A stretch of 53,931 nt of DNA from Erysipelatoclostridium sp. An173 (GCF_002160495.1 NZ_NFKR01000018.1:1-53931); one strand, 5' to 3'; positions 20,047 through 32,103 are shown, counted from the stretch's first letter. The notes: generated by a model from the sequence alone, not told the origin. A program made the numbers and translations.

Positions 20047-20901
20047 ATTAGTATCAAATAATTCTTTTAAACAATCAAGCACACCGTCCTGGTTATTTGT
20101 TTTATTAGAAATATATTTAGCTTTATTCAATGTTTTAGGCAACGCATTTTTCATTGTTATACCGATCTTGGCTTTTGACAATAATAATTCATCATTACCG
20201 CCATCCCCAAATGCCAAAACATTATCAAAAGATAAAGACAACTTTTGACAAATATAATTAATAGCATAGGCTTTATTTACATTTTGTCTTACTATTTCCA
20301 CACAAAATGGACTAGTATAATATATTTGATAACGTTGATTGTATTGTGAATTTAAATGTTTTACAAATTTATTTAACTTACCAGGTCGAGCAATAAAACA
20401 TAACTTACCGACTTGTTGCCAATCAATAGCATCATTATAACGATAAAAAACTAAATTAGGATATCTTTTAGCAAAAACTTTAGTAATAATAGGTGCTATG
20501 TAATATAAGCATCTAGTTACAATATTTTGATAGCTATTATTGTAATTAGTTCTAATATTTAGTTTGAATGAATAAGCAATTTTTATTAATTCATTAATAT
20601 CTTCACGTTCTAAATAATCAAATTTATGTATTTTATTAGAAGCTAACTCATATACTGTAAGACCATTACAACAAACTATATAACCATTAAATTTTTTCAT
20701 CTGCAGTTTTTGGATAAATGGTTCTAATTCATAATAAAAACGCCCAGTTGCTAAAACTAGAATATAACCATTTTGTTGTAAATTAACTAAATAATCGATG
20801 GTATTTTTTGTGATATTTTTCTGGTGGTTAAAAAGAGTTCCATCTAAGTCACAAACGATCATTTTTATCTTTTTTATATCTGCTTTTTTAATATTTTTCA
20901 T
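20035..20901 (-). CDS. Cof-type HAD-IIB family phosphatase
   Basis: A 288-residue haloacid dehalogenase-type hydrolase with the nucleophile motif VCDLDGTLF near the N-terminus and the acidic metal motif FGDGGNDELLL near residue 230, with a C2B-type cap between. The family removes phosphate from sugar phosphates and cofactors; the substrate here is unknown. An upstream in-frame start would begin at 20955, but GAAGG a few bases before the ATG at 20901 favours the shorter form. It is a single gene convergent with the polyamine operon. Confidence 0.85.
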   Translation of the reverse strand: MKNIKKADIKKIKMIVCDLDGTLFNHQKNITKNTIDYLVNLQQNGYILVLATGRFYYELEPFIQKLQMKKFNGYIVCCNGLTVYELASNKIHKFDYLEREDINELIKIAYSFKLNIRTNYNNSYQNIVTRCLYYIAPIITKVFAKRYPNLVFYRYNDAIDWQQVGKLCFIARPGKLNKFVKHLNSQYNQRYQIYYTSPFCVEIVRQNVNKAYAINYICQKLSLSFDNVLAFGDGGNDELLLSKAKIGITMKNALPKTLNKAKYISNKTNNQDGVLDCLKELFDTNLKV

Positions 20902-21040
20902 AGACTGACCTTCTTTATGAATAAATATTATAGCTAATTTTTTATTAACGAACAAGCTAACAATAATTAAAATATACTAAATCATTTGAAAAAAATCTGG
21001 TTTATGATAGACTAGTAAACTAAGAAAGAGAGGAGAATAA

Positions 21041-21859
21041 ATGGAAATCTTAATAGAACCGATTGAAGAATCGCTAATGAGTATACCGGTTTTATTTTTT
21101 GCATACTTAATAGTTGAATATATATCTAGTCAAAATGCTCTTAATAAGATTATGGAGTTTGGTAAAGTTGGACCATTTATCGGGGCAATTTTAGGAAGTA
21201 TTCCTCAATGTGGCTTTTCAGTTGTTGCTGCTAGATTATATGCAATGCGGTACTTGACAATGGGAACATTATTATCAATATTTATGGCTACTAGCGATGA
21301 AGCGTTAGCTATATTGATTGCTCATCCTGATTTATGGGTGATGATGATAATTTTAATTGTTTTAAAAATTGTTATCGGAACGGTTACTGGAATAGTGGTT
21401 GATGGCTTTCACCACAAAGGCAAAGAAGATTATGAATATCTTCAAGTAGAACCATGTGATTGTGGTTGTCAAGAAAGTATCTGGATGCCGGCAATTAGAC
21501 ATACAATAACAACATTTATCTTTATTTTACTAACGAATATAGTTTTTACTTATTTAGTTGCAGTTATTGGTGAGGATAATCTAACAAATATTTTAAAAAC
21601 AAACTGGTTATTACAACCAATTATTGCAGGGATAGTTGGATTCATTCCTAATTGTGCTGGTTCAGTAATTTTAACACAGTTATATGTTGCAGGTGGTTTA
21701 AGTTTTGGAGCTTTAGTTACTGGACTTACAACTAGTGCAGGAGTCGGGACATTAGCATTAATACGTTATAATGAAGATAAAAAAGATACAGCCAAAGTAT
21801 TATTGACTTCATATCTTGTTGCGCTTGTAATAGGTTATATAATTGTAATATTGTTTTAA
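21041..21859 (+). CDS. Putative manganese/arsenic-type permease (ArsP_2-like)
   Basis: A 272-residue membrane protein with about 8-9 hydrophobic helices. It contains two related segments, GSIPQCGFSV (about residue 50) and FIPNCAGSVI (about residue 205), suggesting an internal inverted repeat as in two-fold transporters. A cytosolic linker carries the cysteine cluster CDCGC. It resembles proteins annotated as putative manganese transporters (DUF2899/ArsP_2). Substrate is not proven. AGAGGAG precedes the ATG and a terminator follows, so it is a single-gene unit. Confidence 0.7.
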   Translation: MEILIEPIEESLMSIPVLFFAYLIVEYISSQNALNKIMEFGKVGPFIGAILGSIPQCGFSVVAARLYAMRYLTMGTLLSIFMATSDEALAILIAHPDLWVMMIILIVLKIVIGTVTGIVVDGFHHKGKEDYEYLQVEPCDCGCQESIWMPAIRHTITTFIFILLTNIVFTYLVAVIGEDNLTNILKTNWLLQPIIAGIVGFIPNCAGSVILTQLYVAGGLSFGALVTGLTTSAGVGTLALIRYNEDKKDTAKVLLTSYLVALVIGYIIVILF

Positions 21860-21861
21860 AG

Positions 21862-21889
21862 AAGAATGGGGAAAACTCATTCTTTTTTT
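21862..21889 (+). terminator. Intrinsic terminator after the permease gene
   Basis: AAGAATG (21862-21868) pairs with CATTCTT (21878-21884), followed by a T run. Confidence 0.8.
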
Positions 21890-21890
21890 A

Positions 21891-21918
21891 TTGATAAATT
21901 ATTTTGCATATTTATTAT
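21891..21918 (+). promoter_or_regulatory. Likely promoter of the lactate dehydrogenase gene
   Basis: TTGATA (21891-21896), a 16-base spacer and TATTAT (21913-21918). It starts right after the preceding terminator, about 40 bases before the start codon. Confidence 0.5.
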
Positions 21919-21960
21919 TTTTTTGCCAAAAATAAATAAAAATGCAAAGGAGTAGTGTCA

Positions 21961-22926
21961 ATGATGCAAAATCAAGATGTAAAAAAAGTTGTTTTAATTG
22001 GGACTGGATTAGTTGGGATGTCAATGGCTTATTCACTTTTAAATACTGGTGGTATAGATGAATTGGTTTTAATAGATTTAGATGAGGAAAAAGCCAAAGG
22101 TGAAGCAATGGATATGAATCATGGTTTACCATATAGTAAAACTAGTATGAAAATCAAAGTAGGAACTTATCAAGACTGTCAGGATGGAGATATCGTAGTT
22201 ATAACTGCTGGAGCTGCTCAAAAACCTGGTCAGACAAGATTGGAATTAACAGAAATAAACGCTAAAATTGTTAAATCAATTACTAGTCAGGTTATGGCTA
22301 GTGGTTTTGATGGAATATTTATTGTTGCCAGCAATCCGGTTGATTTAATGACTTATGTAGTTAAAAAAGTATCTAATTTGCCAGCTAATCGAGTTATTGG
22401 CAGTGGAACAATACTTGATACAGCCAGATTAAGATATTTACTAAGTGATTTTTTAAATGTTGCTCCCGGTAATGTCCATGCCTATATTCTAGGTGAACAT
22501 GGTGATTCATCGTTTGTTCCTTGGATGAATACGTATATTGGCTGTAAAAGTATGATGGAATATATAATTGAAATGAATATTGATATGAATAACTTACATA
22601 AAATTTATGTTGATGTTCGTCAGGCGGCTTATGAAATTATTAAGCGTAAAAATGCTACTTATTATGGTATTGGACTTGCTTTAAATCGTTTAATTAGAGC
22701 GGTGATTGATGATGAAAATGCCATTTTAACTGTATCAGCATACCAAAACGGGGAATATAAACAAAAAGGATTATATATTGGGGTACCAGCAATTATTAAT
22801 CGACAAGGTATCGCTAAAGTTATTCCATTACAACTAAATAATGTTGACCAAAGAAAATTTGACCAGAGTTGTCAAACATTAAAAGAAATGATCATTAATC
22901 AAATAGATAACATCATAAATGAATAA
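21961..22926 (+). CDS. ldh: L-lactate dehydrogenase
   Basis: A 321-residue NAD-dependent dehydrogenase. The Rossmann motif is GTGLVG. The substrate loop QKPGQTR has the Gln that marks lactate rather than malate specificity. The Asp-Arg segment is in TILDTARLR, and the catalytic His in LGEHGDSSFVPW. It reduces pyruvate to lactate and regenerates NAD+ in fermentation. AAGGAG fits ATG 21961 (8 bases) better than the GTG at 21955. It appears monocistronic. Confidence 0.92.
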   Translation: MMQNQDVKKVVLIGTGLVGMSMAYSLLNTGGIDELVLIDLDEEKAKGEAMDMNHGLPYSKTSMKIKVGTYQDCQDGDIVVITAGAAQKPGQTRLELTEINAKIVKSITSQVMASGFDGIFIVASNPVDLMTYVVKKVSNLPANRVIGSGTILDTARLRYLLSDFLNVAPGNVHAYILGEHGDSSFVPWMNTYIGCKSMMEYIIEMNIDMNNLHKIYVDVRQAAYEIIKRKNATYYGIGLALNRLIRAVIDDENAILTVSAYQNGEYKQKGLYIGVPAIINRQGIAKVIPLQLNNVDQRKFDQSCQTLKEMIINQIDNIINE

Positions 22927-22930
22927 ATTA

Positions 22931-22939
22931 TGTTATAAT
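22931..22939 (+). promoter_or_regulatory. Extended -10 promoter of the amidase gene
   Basis: TGTTATAAT is a perfect extended -10 element, just after the ldh stop and 22 bases before ATG 22962. No good -35 is visible, as expected for this class. Confidence 0.6.
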
Positions 22940-22961
22940 AGGGGAAAAGTGGGTGAAAAAA

Positions 22962-23765
22962 ATGAAGAAAATACTTAGTGTTTTACTAATTATGTTTATT
23001 ATAACAGGATGTCAGCAAGGAAATAGTAGTAAACAAGTAAAATCAAAAGTGCGCCAGCAAGAAGCAAATGGTATTGCTATGCAAGAAGGAAAAGCACAAA
23101 TAACTAGTTCAACCGGTGTTGAGTTACCAGTTGTTGGTGATAATAAACTGATTGTTATTGATGCCGGTCATCAACGCTATGGCAATAGTTCTAAAGAACC
23201 AATTGGACCAGGTGCTAGTACAACTAAAGCGAAAGTAACTACTGGAGCAACTGGAGTATCAACTGGAAAATTAGAATCAGAAATTAATCTTGAAGTAGCT
23301 TTTAAATTACAGGAAAAATTAGAGGCTTCAGGTTATAAAGTAATCATGGTACGAACAAGTCAAGATGTTGATATCTCTAATAGTGAACGGGCTGCTGTTG
23401 CTAATGAAAATAATGCGGCTGCTTTTATTAGACTTCATTGTAATAGTGATGATTCAAGTAGCGTGACGGGAACTTTAACGATGGCACCATCAACATCAAA
23501 TCCATATTGCAGTGATATAGCAACTGCAAGTCAAAGTTTATCTAAATCGGTAGTTGATCAAATATGTAATTTAACGGGTAGTAAAAATCGCGGGACAATT
23601 ATTACAGATACGATGAGTGGAATCAACTGGTGTCAAGTACCAGTAACGATCGTGGAAATGGGATTTTTATCAAATCCTGATGAAGAAAGTAAGTTAATTG
23701 ATAGTTCTTATCAAGATAAAATTGTTGATGGTATTGTTTTAGGAATAAATGATTTTTTAAGTTAA
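22962..23765 (+). CDS. N-acetylmuramoyl-L-alanine amidase (Amidase_3), lipoprotein
   Basis: A 267-residue secreted cell-wall amidase that cuts the bond between muramic acid and L-Ala in peptidoglycan. It begins with a lipoprotein signal peptide ending in the lipobox ITGC (Cys near residue 17), so it should be membrane-anchored outside the cell. A Ser/Lys-rich linker follows. Zn ligands are visible in VIDAGHQ, SEINLEVA and RLHCNSD, and the catalytic Glu in VEMGFLSNPDE. GTGGGTG fits ATG 22962 better than GTG 22953. A terminator follows directly. Confidence 0.9.
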   Translation: MKKILSVLLIMFIITGCQQGNSSKQVKSKVRQQEANGIAMQEGKAQITSSTGVELPVVGDNKLIVIDAGHQRYGNSSKEPIGPGASTTKAKVTTGATGVSTGKLESEINLEVAFKLQEKLEASGYKVIMVRTSQDVDISNSERAAVANENNAAAFIRLHCNSDDSSSVTGTLTMAPSTSNPYCSDIATASQSLSKSVVDQICNLTGSKNRGTIITDTMSGINWCQVPVTIVEMGFLSNPDEESKLIDSSYQDKIVDGIVLGINDFLS

Positions 23766-23799
23766 GATTGGCTATGATTATCATCCAATCTTTTTTTTG
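23764..23799 (+). terminator. Intrinsic terminator after the amidase gene
   Basis: AAGATTGG (23764-23771) pairs with CCAATCTT (23785-23792), then a T run. The left arm overlaps the stop codon. Confidence 0.88.
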
Positions 23800-23883
23800 A
23801 TAATGGTTTGGCTTTAAATTAAGTTTATTGATAAAAAATAAAATTAGGTAAATATGCCATATAGTGCATATTTACCCTTTTAT

Positions 23884-25999
<2,116 letters not shown>

Positions 26000-26040
26000 C
26001 TTCTTCCCTCCAGGAAATATCTTATAAAAATAGACTTAAA

Positions 26041-26069
26041 AAAACAAAAAAGTTTCCAATTTGGAAACT
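26041..26069 (-). terminator. Terminator after the RpiR gene
   Basis: Read on the minus strand, AGTTTCC and GGAAACT form a 7-bp stem around AAATT, followed by TTTTTTG and more T. It partly separates rpiR from the downstream membrane gene and bglA, so those may depend on read-through or on a promoter of their own. Confidence 0.75.
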
Positions 26070-26817
26070 AGTTTTGTAATTCTAATAAAAGAATATCAAT
26101 AATATATTTCATGATATACTCACTATATTTTTCTTCAAGGAGAGGAATAACGATTTGATTTTGACATAGGGTAATGTTTTTGTTACATGTCATTAACCAT
26201 TTATCAACATTCGCTTCTCTTATTCGCTTAATAATTCGTTTATTATAATGAAACGAATAGCCATTTGTGCTTAAGACAATTAAAAGATCATTTTTAAAAA
26301 AAAGATAATCTTTATTAAAATCAACATCACAAATAATTGTTTGAATATCATATATTTGTAACTCTCTTTGCATATTATAACAAAGCGATCTAGCATCACC
26401 ATGAGCATATAAATAAACTTTATTTGCTTTTTTTATATCTTGCATGAGGTTATGAAGTAAGTTTAAATTAATATGATTAATTGTATATTGGATATTATTA
26501 ATCATAGTTTTTGTAAAATGCATTACATTTGTTGCAAAACTATCCTGTGGATTTATAAACTTTTTTCTTTTTGTAAGGGAATCTAAATACTGCATACATT
26601 CATTTCTAAATTCTTCATAATTTTCATAGTCTAATTTTCTAATACACTTTGATATTTGTCCCTTTGAAATAAAGCATTCTTTGGCAATATCATCAATACT
26701 TAATTTGGGGATTCGATGAATATTTGCTTTGATATACGAACATAACTCACCTAGAGTTGTATTTGTTGAATTACTATTTAAAATATCATTCATTTTATCA
26801 ATAATCATATTATTCAC
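26068..26817 (-). CDS. RpiR/MurR-family transcriptional regulator
   Basis: A 249-residue regulator. The N-terminal ~75 residues form the RpiR helix-turn-helix (SIDDIAKECFISKGQISKCI). The C-terminal half is a SIS domain, with VYLYAHGDARSLCYNMQREL as the first loop and LLIVLSTNGYSFHY as the sugar-phosphate-binding segment. The family senses phosphosugars. Its position upstream of the membrane gene and bglA on the same strand suggests it controls beta-glucoside use. Confidence 0.88.
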   Translation of the reverse strand: MNNMIIDKMNDILNSNSTNTTLGELCSYIKANIHRIPKLSIDDIAKECFISKGQISKCIRKLDYENYEEFRNECMQYLDSLTKRKKFINPQDSFATNVMHFTKTMINNIQYTINHINLNLLHNLMQDIKKANKVYLYAHGDARSLCYNMQRELQIYDIQTIICDVDFNKDYLFFKNDLLIVLSTNGYSFHYNKRIIKRIREANVDKWLMTCNKNITLCQNQIVIPLLEEKYSEYIMKYIIDILLLELQN

Positions 26818-26828
26818 CTCATATACAA

Positions 26829-26837
26829 ATTATAACA
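26829..26837 (-). promoter_or_regulatory. Extended -10 promoter of the RpiR gene
   Basis: On the minus strand TGTTATAAT lies 11 bases upstream of the rpiR start, with GAGGTG between. This leaves a very short leader. Confidence 0.6.
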
Positions 26838-27124
26838 TGGAATATTTGCAACCACTACTGATAGATCAAAATAAAAAATTTAAAGTGGAATTTAACTTTT
26901 CACTTTAGATTTTATAATCTTTTTCAATTTTTACTAAAAAATATTTAGATTATATGCTAAAATATAAAGATGTGAGGATAGAATAGGTATAATAAATATT
27001 CAATTAAACAGTTAATAAAAGTAAAATATAGACTTTTATTAGGTGTTTTTGGTTAATAATTATTAAATAATACTAATTAATAACATATTATTAAATACGA
27101 GGTTAATAAATAGCCTAACAAAGA
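26838..27124. other. Long divergent intergenic region before the S41 protease gene
   Basis: About 290 AT-rich bases between the divergent rpiR and S41 genes. It holds an AAAGTG/CACTTT inverted repeat (about 26881-26905) next to the rpiR promoter and a TATAAT at 26988-26993 that could start the plus-strand transcript. It has no ORF. If that -10 is used, the S41 mRNA has a leader of about 160 nt. Confidence 0.4.
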
Positions 27125-27160
27125 GAGGAGGGAGTCGTATTTAGACGACTCAATTATTAA
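27125..27160 (+). promoter_or_regulatory. Hairpin between Shine-Dalgarno and start codon of the S41 gene
   Basis: The only good Shine-Dalgarno, GAGGAGGG, ends at 27132, 28 bases before ATG 27161, too far by normal rules. GAGTCGT (27132-27138) and ACGACTC (27145-27151) form a 7-bp hairpin in this gap. When folded, it leaves about 9 bases between the Shine-Dalgarno and ATG. Confidence 0.65.
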
Positions 27161-28636
27161 ATGGATGATTTTATTCGCCCACAAAAAAATCAAAATCTAC
27201 AACAAAATCAAGTTCCTGTAAAAAAACCTAAAAAAGGACGACATTTAAAAGAAACCGTCTTTATCATTTGTATGATCGTATGTCTAGGAATTGGTTTTGT
27301 TTCTGGATATTTAACTAAACAAGTAGTTCCTGAAAGTGGTAGTTCTTCTAGTGAAACTACAGTAATTGATGAGGCGTATCAAGTATTAAATGATAACTGG
27401 TACAACGCTAGTGGTAAAGAGGTTGATATTCAAGGGGATACAATTTCAGCATTAGTTGCTTCGTTGGGGGATCAACATAGCGATTATTATACTTTTGAAG
27501 AAGCTGAAGCTTTTAATCAAAGTGTTGATGGTAATTATGTAGGGATTGGTGTTGTCCAAAGAACTGTTAGTCAAGGAACGATGATCATTGAGATTTATCA
27601 AGATACTCCAGCGATGGAAGCTGGCTTACAAGTCGGAGATATTATTGCCGGTGTTAATGGACAAGATGTAGCTGGGAAAACAGCTACTGAAATTTCTGAC
27701 TTAGTTCGCGGGGAAGCTAATACTACTGTTACTTTAACAATTATCCGTGGCGGTAAAGAAATGCAGGTAGATGTTACTAGAAATAATATCGATAGTGCAG
27801 TTAAAAGTGAAATTCAAACTAATAATGATAAAAAATTTGGTTATGTGCAGATTAATACTTTTGGAACGACAACAGCAAGCGATTTAGAAGCAGCTTTACA
27901 ATCATTTGCAGAAGCTAATATAGATACATTAGTTATTGATTTACGTGATAATGGTGGTGGTTATTTAGTTGCTGCTCAAGATGTATTGAATTTATTTTTT
28001 GACGAAGGAGATTTATTATTCCAAATGGAATATAAAAATGGAACAGTCGAAAAATATGAAGCTGATGATAGCAAAACATATAATTTTATAAATGGTTATA
28101 TTCTGGTAAATGGAAACACCGCTTCAGCTTCTGAAGTTGTGGCAGGGGCTTTACAAGAGCAATTAGGCTATAAACTAATTGGTGATCAGACATATGGTAA
28201 AGGAACAGCCCAGACCCAAAAACAATTAAGTGATGGTTCTGTTTTGAAGTATACTTATGCTAGATGGTTATTACCTAGTGATACTTGGATTGATGGCAAG
28301 GGGTTAACACCTGATTATTCAGTAAGTAATATAGATATTAGTGAAATTACATCAGAAAGTTTAGAAAGTGATATGGGCTATGATAGTGTGGGAACTGCTA
28401 TAGCTTCAATGCAAAAAATGTTAAACTGTTTAGGTTATACTTGTGATCGCAGTGATGGATATTTTTCAAGTCAAACTGTCACAGCCTTACAACAATTTGA
28501 ACAAGCTAATAATTTAACGGTTGATGGAATTTATAGTGATGCTGATCGCCAAATCTTAGAAGCGACAGTATTAATCTATGCAAATGATGATGCCAATGAT
28601 TATCAGTATCAAAAGTTAATGGAGTTAGTCAAATAG
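27161..28636 (+). CDS. ctpB: S41 carboxyl-terminal processing protease (CtpA/B-like) with PG-binding domain
   Basis: A 491-residue membrane-anchored serine protease. A basic N-terminus and one membrane helix (about residues 30-50) are followed by a PDZ domain (about 110-200, GNYVGIGVV and PAMEAGLQVGDIIAGVNG). The S41 catalytic core has the nucleophile Ser in NGNTASASEVVAGAL and the base Lys in TYGKGTAQ. A C-terminal peptidoglycan-binding repeat (about 415-475, LNCLGY...GYFSSQTVTALQQF) completes it. Relatives cut regulatory proteins at the cell surface, including SpoIVFA-type sporulation targets. The start is supported by the bridged Shine-Dalgarno described separately. Confidence 0.9.
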   Translation: MDDFIRPQKNQNLQQNQVPVKKPKKGRHLKETVFIICMIVCLGIGFVSGYLTKQVVPESGSSSSETTVIDEAYQVLNDNWYNASGKEVDIQGDTISALVASLGDQHSDYYTFEEAEAFNQSVDGNYVGIGVVQRTVSQGTMIIEIYQDTPAMEAGLQVGDIIAGVNGQDVAGKTATEISDLVRGEANTTVTLTIIRGGKEMQVDVTRNNIDSAVKSEIQTNNDKKFGYVQINTFGTTTASDLEAALQSFAEANIDTLVIDLRDNGGGYLVAAQDVLNLFFDEGDLLFQMEYKNGTVEKYEADDSKTYNFINGYILVNGNTASASEVVAGALQEQLGYKLIGDQTYGKGTAQTQKQLSDGSVLKYTYARWLLPSDTWIDGKGLTPDYSVSNIDISEITSESLESDMGYDSVGTAIASMQKMLNCLGYTCDRSDGYFSSQTVTALQQFEQANNLTVDGIYSDADRQILEATVLIYANDDANDYQYQKLMELVK

Positions 28637-28662
28637 AGTTAGTTTTTTTCTAACTCTTTTTA
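28636..28662 (+). terminator. Intrinsic terminator after the S41 gene
   Basis: GAGTTAG (28636-28642) pairs with CTAACTC (28650-28656), then TTTTTATTT. Confidence 0.88.
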
Positions 28663-28748
28663 TTTATTAATGTAATAATTTGGTAAAAAATATTGAAAGC
28701 ATAGTTAGTCTAGTAATGGGCATAATTCTTTTAAGTTTGCAAGTTTCT

Positions 28749-28757
28749 TGTTATAAT
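28749..28757 (+). promoter_or_regulatory. Extended -10 promoter of the uvrB operon
   Basis: TGTTATAAT lies 24 bases before ATG 28782, with AGGAGGTG between. It argues against the longer in-frame uvrB start at 28680. Confidence 0.65.
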
Positions 28758-28781
28758 AGAAAGGACATAGGAGGTGTTTTT

Positions 28782-30755
28782 ATGCCAGATTTTAAACTAG
28801 TATCACCATTTTCCCCAATGGGTGATCAAATAACTGCAATTGAACAATTGTTAGATGGGATAAAAGCCGGAAAAAAAGAACAGGTTTTACTAGGTGGAAC
28901 AGGTACTGGTAAGACTTTTACTGTTTCTAATGTAATTGCGGCAGCTAAAAAACCAACATTGGTTTTAGCACATAATAAAACATTAGCCGGACAGTTATAT
29001 TCAGAATTAAAAGAGTTTTTTCCTGAAAATCGAGTAGAATATTTTATTTCTAACTTCGATTTTTACCAGCCAGAGGCATATATCCCTGGTCGGGATTTAT
29101 ATATTGATAAAAATGCTAAAACTAATTATGAAATTGAAATGCTTCGTAGTGCAGCTATGAATTCATTGATAGAAAGAGATGATGTTATTGTCGTGGCTTC
29201 AGTTGCTTCAATTTATGGATTAGGGAATCCGCAACAATATAAAGAAATGATATTTTCATTGCGGGTAGATCAGGATATTGATCGTCGTGAATTATTGACA
29301 TATTTAGTTGATCGTCAATATCAGCGAAACGATATTGAACAAACAAAAGGAACTTTTAGAGTACGTGGTGACGTAATCGAAATTGTTCCTGGTCATAGTG
29401 AAAGTTATTTAATTAGAATTGAACTATTTGGTGATACTGTTGAAAGAATCAGTGAGGTTGATCCTTTGACCGGACATGTTTTAGGTGTATATAAAACATA
29501 TACGATTTATCCTGCTTATGGTTATGTAACAACTAAAGAACAAACCTTAAAAGCATGTGATACGATTTTAGCGGAATTAGAAGAACGCTTAGAAGTATTT
29601 AAAAATGAAAACAAGTTATTGGAATATGAACGTCTTGAACAAAGAACTCGCCACGATGTTGAAATGTTACGTGAAGTTGGTATGTGTCCTGGAATTGAAA
29701 ACTATTCACGACATATCGATGGTCGAGCACCAGGACAACGTCCTTATACATTAATAGATTATTTTCCTAAAGATTTTTTATTGATCGTTGATGAAAGTCA
29801 CGTTATGCTACCACAAATCAGAGGAATGTTTAATGGCGATCGCTCTCGTAAAGAAACCCTTGTAGAATACGGTTTCCGGTTACCAAGTGCTTTAGATAAT
29901 CGGCCATTACAATTTGATGAATTTGAACAATTAATTAATCAGGCTATCTATGTTTCAGCAACACCTGGAGATTATGAATTAGAGCGAGTTGATCATCATG
30001 TAGTTGAACAAATTATTCGTCCAACTGGACTATTGGATCCAATTATTGAAGTTCGTCCAACTAAAGATCAAATCGATGATATCATTAATGAAATTAAGTT
30101 ACGTCAAGAACAAAACGAACGTGTATTGATTACGACTCTTACTAAACGAATGGCTGAAGATTTAAGTGCTTATTTAAAAGAATTGGGTATTAAAGTTGCT
30201 TATCTTCATAGTGATACTAAAACACTAGAACGTACTGAGATTTTAAGAGATTTACGATTAGGTAAATATGATGTTTTAGTTGGAATCAACTTATTAAGAG
30301 AAGGATTAGATTTACCAGAAGTTAGTTTAGTATGTATTTTGGATGCTGATAAAGAAGGCTTTTTACGAAGTGAACGTTCTTTGATTCAAACAATCGGAAG
30401 AGCTGCTCGTAATAGTAATGGTAAAGTAATTATGTATGGTGATAAAATAACTGATTCAATGGCTTATGCTATTGAAGAAACAAATCGTCGCCGTGGTATC
30501 CAAAACAAATATAATAAAGAACATAATATTACCCCAACAACAATTCACAAGGAAATTCGTGATGCTATTCATGGTCAAGAAGTTATTGATGATGCTGCAA
30601 GTCTTGTTAAAAAAGGACGAAAAGCTAGCAAGAAAGATAAACAGGCAATGATTCATGAGCTTGAAAAACAAATGAAAGATGCCGCTAAAGTTCTTGATTT
30701 TGAAAGAGCAATGGAATTAAGAGATATTATTCTGGAGTTACAAGGTGAAAAATAA
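28782..30755 (+). CDS. uvrB: UvrABC system subunit B
   Basis: A 657-residue helicase-like damage-verification subunit of nucleotide excision repair. Walker [11 protein letters not shown] is near the N-terminus, the beta-hairpin region contains [16 protein letters not shown], helicase motif VI is QTIGRAARN, and a C-terminal UVR domain ([19 protein letters not shown]) contacts UvrC. AGGAGGTG fixes ATG 28782; the frame opens upstream but across the promoter. It is the first gene of uvrB-cca-uvrA-hprK-lgt. Confidence 0.97.
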   Translation: MPDFKLVSPFSPMGDQITAIEQLLDGIKAGKKEQVLLGGTGTGKTFTVSNVIAAAKKPTLVLAHNKTLAGQLYSELKEFFPENRVEYFISNFDFYQPEAYIPGRDLYIDKNAKTNYEIEMLRSAAMNSLIERDDVIVVASVASIYGLGNPQQYKEMIFSLRVDQDIDRRELLTYLVDRQYQRNDIEQTKGTFRVRGDVIEIVPGHSESYLIRIELFGDTVERISEVDPLTGHVLGVYKTYTIYPAYGYVTTKEQTLKACDTILAELEERLEVFKNENKLLEYERLEQRTRHDVEMLREVGMCPGIENYSRHIDGRAPGQRPYTLIDYFPKDFLLIVDESHVMLPQIRGMFNGDRSRKETLVEYGFRLPSALDNRPLQFDEFEQLINQAIYVSATPGDYELERVDHHVVEQIIRPTGLLDPIIEVRPTKDQIDDIINEIKLRQEQNERVLITTLTKRMAEDLSAYLKELGIKVAYLHSDTKTLERTEILRDLRLGKYDVLVGINLLREGLDLPEVSLVCILDADKEGFLRSERSLIQTIGRAARNSNGKVIMYGDKITDSMAYAIEETNRRRGIQNKYNKEHNITPTTIHKEIRDAIHGQEVIDDAASLVKKGRKASKKDKQAMIHELEKQMKDAAKVLDFERAMELRDIILELQGEK

Positions 30756-32100
30756 ATACCAATTTGAAGCTTTAGTAAACCAGATATTTAAAGATATTGA
30801 TTGCTTAGGCGGACGGGTTTTTCTAGTCGGTGGAATTGTTAGGGATATGTTGATGTATGGTCATGTTGACTATCATGATGTTGATGTAGAAATTTATGAT
30901 TTAAATATCGACGATTTACAACAAATACTAGGTAAATATGGTAAAGTAAATCTGGTAGGAAAATCATTTGGCATTTTAAAACTAGATAAACTACCTAATT
31001 ACGATTTTGCCTTGCCGCGAATCGAGCGTAAAAATGGCTTAGGTCATCAAGGTTTTGAAGTGACTGTCAATGAACATTTAGATTTAAAAACAGCTTCATC
31101 AAGACGTGATTTTACTATCAATACTATTATGTATGAAGTAAAAACAGGAAAGATTTATGATTTTTATCATGGAATTGATGATATTAATAAACGAACAATC
31201 AGAATGGTTAATGCTAGTAGTTTTGCTGAAGACCCTTTGCGTGTGTTAAGAGCAGCACAGTTTGCTTCAAGATTTGATTATTATATCGACCCTAATACAA
31301 AAGCCATCTGTAAAAAAATGGTACAAGAAAAGTTATTAGATACTTTAAGCAATGAACGCATTTTCCAAGAATATAATAAATTACTGTTAAGTATGCGTCC
31401 TTCAATTGGGTTAACTTTTCTAAAAGAAATTAAAGCTTTGTGGCCATGTCTAGATATTTTATCATCAACAATGCAACGATTAGACTTCCATCCTGAAGGT
31501 GACGTTTGGAAACATACTTTATTAGTAACAGATTTAGCGGCTTTATGTCGCCATAAAACAAGTAATCCATTAGGTTTTATGTGGAGTGCCTTGCTTCATG
31601 ATATTGGAAAGCCTGAAGTAACGACGCCAGAAGGAAGGGCACCACGCCATAATGAATCCGGTGTTAAGATTTTTGATAGCCAGGTTACTTGTTATATACC
31701 AGATAAAAAATTACAGCGTTACATTAGAACAATGATTTATTATCATATGCATTTAATGAATATGGTAAGAAATGGTGCTCGTGATTATGGCTATTTTAAA
31801 ATTCTAAAAGGAATAAATGGAATTGTACCGGTAGATGACTTAATTTTAATAACAAAATGTGATAAACTAGGTAGATATAAAGATGAACATGAAAATATTA
31901 ATCGATTTGATTATGTGATGAAAGAAAAAATGGCTCGATTAGGTAAAGAGGCTAAAGAGCCAGTGATAAATGGTAATGATTTAAAAGGACTTGGCATTGA
32001 GCCATCATCCAAATATAAAGAGATATTAGAGTGGGCATATGATCAACAGCTAAAAGGACATGATCGTGTGGCTATATTAAAGATGTTAAAAGGTAGGTAA
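30745..32100 (+). CDS. tRNA nucleotidyltransferase (CCA-adding-like) with HD domain
   Basis: A 451-residue class II nucleotidyltransferase. The head has [11 protein letters not shown] and the metal DxD in HDVDVEIYD; the [13 protein letters not shown] and [16 protein letters not shown] motifs are those of CCA-adding enzymes. A C-terminal HD phosphohydrolase domain follows ([23 protein letters not shown]). It adds or repairs tRNA 3' CCA, and the HD part may have phosphodiesterase activity. It starts at GTG inside the end of uvrB and ends 3 bases before uvrA, an unusual insertion between the uvr genes. Confidence 0.85.
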   Translation: MKNKYQFEALVNQIFKDIDCLGGRVFLVGGIVRDMLMYGHVDYHDVDVEIYDLNIDDLQQILGKYGKVNLVGKSFGILKLDKLPNYDFALPRIERKNGLGHQGFEVTVNEHLDLKTASSRRDFTINTIMYEVKTGKIYDFYHGIDDINKRTIRMVNASSFAEDPLRVLRAAQFASRFDYYIDPNTKAICKKMVQEKLLDTLSNERIFQEYNKLLLSMRPSIGLTFLKEIKALWPCLDILSSTMQRLDFHPEGDVWKHTLLVTDLAALCRHKTSNPLGFMWSALLHDIGKPEVTTPEGRAPRHNESGVKIFDSQVTCYIPDKKLQRYIRTMIYYHMHLMNMVRNGARDYGYFKILKGINGIVPVDDLILITKCDKLGRYKDEHENINRFDYVMKEKMARLGKEAKEPVINGNDLKGLGIEPSSKYKEILEWAYDQQLKGHDRVAILKMLKGR

Positions 32101-32103
32101 AAT

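Noticed and set aside
28680-28781. Longer UvrB with a hydrophobic N-terminus
   Set aside because: The extension overlaps the promoter and begins at TTG without a Shine-Dalgarno; UvrB is cytoplasmic.
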